Part shown: positions 59,651-64,000 of the stretch, in pieces
Layout: each line of letters begins with the position of its first letter
How positions within the stretch are numbered: the stretch's first letter is position 1
NCBI RefSeq assembly: GCF_042693015.1
Contig: NZ_CP170544.1
Span: forward strand, 4,774,001-4,838,000
DNA from: Sphingomonas_E sp042693015
Lineage (GTDB): Bacteria; Pseudomonadota; Alphaproteobacteria; Sphingomonadales; Sphingomonadaceae
Length of the DNA stretch: 64,000 bases
Direction: 5' to 3'
Made by a program: the position numbers and the translations under genes
The notes under the pieces: model-generated
What the model saw: the letters and a program-made list of their open reading frames with translations, nothing else
Told to the model about the DNA's origin: nothing
Databases searched by the model: none

Positions 59651-61273
59651 ATGCTGCGCATCACCGAACTCAAGCTGCCGCTCGATCATCCGGCCGAGGA
59701 CCTGCCCGCCGCCATCCTCACGCGGCTGGACATACCGGCGACGGATCTGATCGACTTCACCGTCGCCCGCCGCGGCAATGATGCTCGCCGCAAGTCGGCG
59801 ATCCAGCTCGTTTATTCAATCGACGTGACGGTGAAGGACGAGGATGCGGTGCTGACCCGCTTCGCCGCCGACAGCCATGTAAACCGCGCGCCCGACACCG
59901 AATATCGCTTCGTGGCACAAGCGCCCGCGGATTATGCCGGCCCGCGCCCGGTGGTGATCGGCGCCGGCCCCTGCGGCCTGCTCGCCGGCCTCATCCTCGC
60001 CCAGATGGGCTTCCGGCCGATCATCGTCGATCGCGGCAGGGTGGTGCGCGAACGCACCAAGGATACGTGGGGGCTGTGGCGCCGCTCGGTGCTCGACCCC
60101 GAATCGAACGTCCAGTTCGGCGAGGGCGGGGCGGGCACCTTCTCCGACGGCAAGCTCTACAGCCGGGTCAAGGACCCCCGCTTCCTCGGCCGCAAGGTTC
60201 TGACCGAATTCGTCAAGGCCGGCGCGCCGCCCGAAATCCTCACCGATGCGCACCCCCATATCGGCACCTTCCGGCTGGTGACGATGGTGGAAAGCATCCG
60301 CGACACCATCGAGCAACTGGGCGGCGAATATCGCTTCGGCCACCGCGTCGATGATCTCGACATCGAAACTCTCGCCGATGGCAGCCGTCGGCTCCGTGGC
60401 CTCCATTTCCACAATGGCGACTACCTTGCCGCCGATCATGTCGTGATGGCGGTCGGGCACAGCGCGCGCGACACTTTCCACATGCTCCACGATCGCGGTG
60501 TCCATATCGAGGCCAAGCCCTTCGCGATCGGCGTGCGCATCGAACATCCGCAATCCTGGATCGACAAGGCGCGGTTCGGCGATTGCGCCAGGCATCCCGA
60601 TCTGGGCGCGGCCGCCTACAGCCTCTCGCATCAGGCGGCGAACGGGCGGACGGTCTACAGCTTCTGCATGTGCCCCGGCGGCCGCGTGGTCGCCGCCACA
60701 TCGGAAGAAGGTCGTGTCGTCACCAACGGCATGAGCCAATATTCGCGCGCCGAGTTCAACGCCAATTCGGGTCTTGTCGTCACCATCGATCCCGAACGCG
60801 ATTATCCCGGCGATGCGCTCGCCGGCATCGAATTCCAGCGGCATTGGGAATCGCTTGCCTATGTCGCCGGCGGCTCCAGCTATGCCGCGCCGGGGCAGAA
60901 AGTCGGCGATTTCCTCGCCGGTCGCCCATCGACCGAGCTGGGCGAGGTGGTGCCCTCCTACAAGCCGGGCGTCCACCTCACCGATCTGTCGCAATGCCTG
61001 CCGCCCTTCGCGATCGAGGCGCTGCGCGAGGCGCTGCCCGTCTTTGGCCGACAGATCGCCAATTATGATCATCCCGATGCGGTGATGACCGGCGTCGAAA
61101 CCCGCACCTCCTCACCGATCCGCATCACCCGCGGCCCCGACGGCCAGAGCCTCAACCTCGCCGGCCTTTACCCGGCGGGGGAGGGCGCGGGCTATGCCGG
61201 CGGCATCCTCTCCGCCGCGATCGACGGCATCAAGGTCGCCGAAGCCGTGGCAAAGAAGCTGGTCGAAGCCTGA
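59651..61273 (+). CDS. FAD-dependent dehydrogenase (COG2509-type)
   Basis: The 540-aa product has an N-terminal small domain (MLRITELKLPLDHPAEDLPA), an FAD-binding motif (PVVIGAGPCGLLAGLILAQM) and the family blocks VQFGEGGAGTFSDGKLYSR and FAIGVRIEHPQSWID. A C-terminal GLYPAGEGAGYAGGILSAAI closes the cofactor site. The family is widespread and poorly characterised. It lies by itself, convergent with the ATP12 gene. The reaction cannot be stated. Confidence 0.85.
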   Translation: MLRITELKLPLDHPAEDLPAAILTRLDIPATDLIDFTVARRGNDARRKSAIQLVYSIDVTVKDEDAVLTRFAADSHVNRAPDTEYRFVAQAPADYAGPRPVVIGAGPCGLLAGLILAQMGFRPIIVDRGRVVRERTKDTWGLWRRSVLDPESNVQFGEGGAGTFSDGKLYSRVKDPRFLGRKVLTEFVKAGAPPEILTDAHPHIGTFRLVTMVESIRDTIEQLGGEYRFGHRVDDLDIETLADGSRRLRGLHFHNGDYLAADHVVMAVGHSARDTFHMLHDRGVHIEAKPFAIGVRIEHPQSWIDKARFGDCARHPDLGAAAYSLSHQAANGRTVYSFCMCPGGRVVAATSEEGRVVTNGMSQYSRAEFNANSGLVVTIDPERDYPGDALAGIEFQRHWESLAYVAGGSSYAAPGQKVGDFLAGRPSTELGEVVPSYKPGVHLTDLSQCLPPFAIEALREALPVFGRQIANYDHPDAVMTGVETRTSSPIRITRGPDGQSLNLAGLYPAGEGAGYAGGILSAAIDGIKVAEAVAKKLVEA

Positions 61274-61277
61274 ACGA

Positions 61278-61973
61278 TCAGCTTTCAAGCAACGCCACGA
61301 ACCGTGCCGCCGCCAGGAAATCGCGCTGTCGTATCTCGCGCGCCTCGGTGGCGAGATAGTCCTCGCCCCATTGCTCGGCCTGCCATAGTTCGTCGAGATG
61401 GGTGGTGGCGAAGGCATCCTCGGCCGCAACCGCACCCTCAATCACCGCGAGCGCCGCGACCAGCGATCCGCCGATCGTCGTCAGCGGCGACAGGGCCGTA
61501 AGCGTGAAGGCGTCCTGCGCTGCCACCGCCTCGGCCAGCCGGGCGACCGTCGCCGTCGACTGCGGCTTGTGCATGATCCCGGTCACGATCTCGAAATGAA
61601 CGTCGTAGCGCCCCCGCGCCCAATCGAGCAGCGCGTCCCATTTCTCGGTCTGCCGCGCGACCAGATCCTCGGGCTCGTCGGCGCGATAGCAGGTGAGGTC
61701 GGTCTCGCCATAAGCGGCGATATCACGCGCGAACTTCGCCGGATCGGGCCCCACCTGGTCGATCGCGGCATTGGCGAGGCCGGTCAGCGGCATCGAGCGC
61801 GGGTCGATCGTCTCGCCCTGCGCCTCCCATTCCGCAGCCACTGCGTCGCCCAGCGCCGCGGTCGGCAGCGTTAGCGCATTGCGCGCGGGCGTCTTCACCG
61901 GCCGTCCGTCGAGATGAATCGCGATCCCGTCTGGCCCGGGAACGGCCGCCACCTGCTTGTAGAAGCGCTTCAT
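61278..61973 (-). CDS. ATP12-family F1-ATPase assembly chaperone
   Basis: The 231-aa product matches the ATP12 family: MKRFYKQVAAVPGPDGIAIH at the start, then LDGRPVKTPARNAL and PLTGLANAAIDQVG. A Trp/Glu-rich C-terminus follows (LDELWQAEQWGEDYLA). In mitochondria ATP12 binds the F1 alpha subunit; the alphaproteobacterial protein is thought to do the same. The start at 61973 forms an ATGA overlap with the upstream small membrane gene, preferred over longer frames. It is the last gene of a tightly packed operon. Confidence 0.9.
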   Translation of the reverse strand: MKRFYKQVAAVPGPDGIAIHLDGRPVKTPARNALTLPTAALGDAVAAEWEAQGETIDPRSMPLTGLANAAIDQVGPDPAKFARDIAAYGETDLTCYRADEPEDLVARQTEKWDALLDWARGRYDVHFEIVTGIMHKPQSTATVARLAEAVAAQDAFTLTALSPLTTIGGSLVAALAVIEGAVAAEDAFATTHLDELWQAEQWGEDYLATEAREIRQRDFLAAARFVALLES

Positions 61974-62203
61974 GGCTCGGGCGGGGTCCGCCATTTGCGT
62001 GCGAAGACCTGCGGCAGCAGCAGCGATTCCACGAAGCCGATCGCAAACAGCGGCACGCCCAGGATCGGCATGCCGCCTTCGCGCAGGATGTTGCCGTTCC
62101 AGATCCACAGGCCCAGCACCATCAGCAGCACGCCGCTCGCCCGCATCGCCGACAATATGGCGTAGCGCGTCCGCGCCAGCCGGTCGCGTTCGTCGGGTGT
62201 CAT
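61970..62203 (-). CDS. Small inner-membrane protein, two helices
   Basis: The 77-aa product has two hydrophobic helices (MRASGVLLMVLGLWIWNG and GMPILGVPLFAIGFVESLLL) and a short basic tail (RKWRTPPEP). It overlaps both neighbours by 4 bases, so it is part of the operon of rluC-type, HAD, membrane protein and ATP12 genes. The function is unknown. It is a typical conserved small protein of this gene order rather than a noise frame, judging by overlaps and codon use. Confidence 0.8.
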   Translation of the reverse strand: MTPDERDRLARTRYAILSAMRASGVLLMVLGLWIWNGNILREGGMPILGVPLFAIGFVESLLLPQVFARKWRTPPEP

Positions 62204-62862
62204 CTCATCTCCTTCAGGATCGCGGTCAGCTCCTGCGGGTGGAGCGCCACGCGGTCCGCACCTTCGGCAAAAAGCTCGTCCGCCTCATGATAGCCCCAGG
62301 CGACGCCGATCGCGATCGCGCCGACTGCCTGGGCCATGGCGATGTCGTAGCGCGTGTCGCCGATCATCGCCGTCGTCGCCGGTTCCGCCCCGGCATCGGC
62401 CATCGCCTGGATCAGCATGGACGGGTGCGGCTTGCTCGGATGGCGATCCGCCGTCTGCAACGTCACGAAGCGTTCGGCAATGCCATGATGGGCAAGGCAC
62501 AGGTTCAGCCCGCGATCGGACTTGCCGGTCGCGACGCCCAGCAGCCAGCCGTCCGTCTCAAGTGCCACGATCGTCTCGACGATCCCGTCGAACAGCGGCT
62601 CCGCCACCATTCCCCGTGCACGCAGATCGTGGAAACAGCTCTTGTAGCTCTGCGCCATCGCATGGTGCAGCTCGGGCTCGCCCTCGGGGTGAAGTTCGCG
62701 CACCGCCTCGACCAGGCTCAGCCCCACGATCCGCCGCACCGCATCGCGGCTCGGCACGACCAGCCCCGCACGCACGAAGGTCTCCTCCATCGCGTCGCAG
62801 ATATTGGCCTGGCTATCGACGAGCGTACCGTCGCAATCGAATACGGCGAGGAAGTTGCTCAC
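62200..62862 (-). CDS. HAD-family phosphatase (phosphoglycolate phosphatase-like)
   Basis: The 220-aa product has the HAD motifs: nucleophile Asp9 and Asp11 in AVFDCDGTLVDS, Thr/Ser in GVATGKSDRGL, Lys in HPSKPHPSML and the acidic pair in AMIGDTRYDIAMA. The four-helix cap between motifs I and II places it near Gph/PgmB enzymes. The substrate is likely a small phosphate ester. The start is a GTG in an overlap with the pseudouridine synthase stop. Confidence 0.88.
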   Translation of the reverse strand: MSNFLAVFDCDGTLVDSQANICDAMEETFVRAGLVVPSRDAVRRIVGLSLVEAVRELHPEGEPELHHAMAQSYKSCFHDLRARGMVAEPLFDGIVETIVALETDGWLLGVATGKSDRGLNLCLAHHGIAERFVTLQTADRHPSKPHPSMLIQAMADAGAEPATTAMIGDTRYDIAMAQAVGAIAIGVAWGYHEADELFAEGADRVALHPQELTAILKEMR

Positions 62863-63959
62863 TTCCGACCCCGTCCGCGTCGCTCCCCCTTGCGATCCTT
62901 TCGGCGTGCCTTGGCGGCGGCGCTGATCGCGCGGCGTTTGCCTTCGGCGGTCTCGCTGAACTTGGGTTCGTCCAGCGGCAGGGCGTCGCCATCGGCAAGA
63001 TCAAAGCCCAGCAGCTCAAGGCTCTCGCTGAAATGCGCCGGCAATTCCGCCTTCACGTCGATCTGCCCGCCGTCGGGATGATCCACGCGCAGCCGCCGCG
63101 CGTGGAGGTGCATCTTGCGGCTGACGCCCCCGGTCAGAAAGGCTTCCTGACCGCCATATTTGCCGTCCCCAACAATGGGATGGCCGATCGCTGCCATATG
63201 GACGCGCAACTGATGGGTGCGGCCGGTATAAGGCTGCAACTCCACCCAGGCGGCGCGGTTCCCCGCCCGCTCGATCACGCGATAGCGGGTGCGGGCCGGC
63301 GAGCCTTCCTTCTCGTCGACATGCATCTTCTCGCCGCCGGTGCCGGGCTGCTTGCCGATCGGCAGTTCGACCATGCCGTCCTCGATCGAAGGCACGCCGG
63401 TGATGAGCGCCCAATAGACCTTGCGCGCGGTGCGGCTGCTGAACGCCTTGGCGAAATGGCCCGCGGCATTGGCCGATCGCGCGACCAGCAGCACGCCCGA
63501 CGTATCCTTGTCGAGCCGGTGGACCAGCTTCGGCCGCCCCTCCGCCTCGAAGACAAGCGCGTCGAGCATCCCGTCGACATGCCGCTCGGTCTTGGTCCCG
63601 CCCTGCGTGGCGAGACCGGGCGGCTTGTTGAGCACGATCGCCGCCTTGTCGCGGTGGATCACCATCGATTGCGCGAGTTCCGTATCCTCGGGCGAAAGCG
63701 GCGGCCGCACCTTCTTGGGCTTGGCGGCAGGCGCCGGCGCGCTGTCCGCCGGGGGAACGCGGATGATCTGCCCGGCCTCGATCCGGTCGCCCGGCGCGAT
63801 CCGCTTGCCGTCGACGCGGAGCTGCCCGGTCCGTGCCCAGCGCGACACGGTGTTGAAGCTCGCATCCGGCAGATGGCGCTTGAACCAGCGATCGAGCCTG
63901 ATGCCATGATCATCGTCGCCGACGGTGAACTGGCGGACATTCTCCGCATCCTTGCTCAT
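62859..63959 (-). CDS. RluC/RluD-type 23S rRNA pseudouridine synthase
   Basis: The 366-aa product has an N-terminal S4 RNA-binding domain (DHGIRLDRWFKRHLPDAS, then QLRVDGKRIAPGDRI) and the synthase core with catalytic Asp150 in VHRLDKDTSGVLL, QPYTGRTHQLRVHMAAIG and HLHARRL. It isomerises uridines in large-subunit rRNA; the exact sites are not readable. A basic C-terminal tail (KARRKDRKGERRGRGRK) is added. The ATG at 63959 follows GGGAGGGC and overlaps the stop of the upstream gene. Confidence 0.92.
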   Translation of the reverse strand: MSKDAENVRQFTVGDDDHGIRLDRWFKRHLPDASFNTVSRWARTGQLRVDGKRIAPGDRIEAGQIIRVPPADSAPAPAAKPKKVRPPLSPEDTELAQSMVIHRDKAAIVLNKPPGLATQGGTKTERHVDGMLDALVFEAEGRPKLVHRLDKDTSGVLLVARSANAAGHFAKAFSSRTARKVYWALITGVPSIEDGMVELPIGKQPGTGGEKMHVDEKEGSPARTRYRVIERAGNRAAWVELQPYTGRTHQLRVHMAAIGHPIVGDGKYGGQEAFLTGGVSRKMHLHARRLRVDHPDGGQIDVKAELPAHFSESLELLGFDLADGDALPLDEPKFSETAEGKRRAISAAAKARRKDRKGERRGRGRK

Positions 63960-64000
63960 GCCAGCGCCCTCCCGATGAACAGGCCGATGATGCACAGCAC
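63956..64000 (-). CDS. C-terminal end of a membrane protein, probably CrcB
   Basis: Only the last 14 codons are present (VLCIIGLFIGRALA and stop), entering from the right edge. They are hydrophobic. The ATGA overlap with the pseudouridine synthase gene shows operon membership. In many sphingomonads the fluoride channel gene crcB precedes this synthase, and the ending fits a fourth CrcB helix, but the fragment is too short to be certain. Confidence 0.45.
   Translation of the reverse strand: MLCIIGLFIGRALA

Overview
The window looks like chromosomal DNA of a flagellated alphaproteobacterium, most likely a sphingomonad (Sphingomonas or a close relative). The grounds are high G+C with GCGATCG-rich codon use, FlbT and FlaF flagellar regulators, a FixL/FixJ-type two-component pair, an ATP12-type chaperone, a sphingomonad-style pairing of TonB-dependent receptor and amidohydrolases, and Lrp/AsnC regulators. 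The genus is an inference; no rRNA is present to confirm it.

Positions 1 to about 30,100 are a flagellar and chemotaxis island. From the left it holds the 5' end of flgE (minus strand), then flbT-fliI-fliJ-lytic transglycosylase, an RpoH-like sigma factor, an exported metallo-beta-lactamase-fold protein, one chemoreceptor, a FixL/FixJ-like pair and flaF. A long operon follows: motA-STAS-cheY-cheA-cheW-cheR-cheB-cheY-cheD-(96-aa protein)-motB-fliL-PilZ. After it come the divergent units fliN-fliO-fliP (minus) and flgC-fliE-fliQ-fliR-flhB-flgI-flgJ-flgN-like (plus), and a GGDEF-EAL gene. Most of these transcription units start a short distance downstream of a shared ATCCTATAAT-like element oriented toward the gene. 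The element was not seen in intergenic DNA outside the island. It resembles the -10 half of a sigma-28 promoter. Together with the cluster-encoded sigma factor it is the best candidate here for an undescribed regulatory system. A second candidate is the 96-aa protein between cheD and motB, which carries a CheZ-type DxxxQ motif.

Positions 30,100 to 41,160 are mixed: a 412-aa regulator with two XRE-like segments, an FAD/NAD(P)-binding protein, gyrA, a small exported protein with a C-terminal hydrophobic tail, yaaA, an exported repeat protein, an Lrp/AsnC regulator, a degenerate histidine kinase and a tRNA with a CAT anticodon.

Positions 41,160 to 47,950 look like a nutrient uptake and catabolism module: a TonB-dependent receptor, two tandem exported amidohydrolases of 562 aa each and an Lrp/AsnC regulator, with a hairpin after each of the first three genes. 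From 48,500 to 54,770 lie tamA and tamB for outer-membrane protein assembly. The rest holds housekeeping and envelope genes: a Bcr/CflA-type exporter, a polysaccharide flippase, grpE and hrcA, an FAD-dependent dehydrogenase, and a tightly overlapping operon of a probable crcB end, an RluC-type pseudouridine synthase, a HAD phosphatase, a small membrane protein and an ATP12 chaperone.
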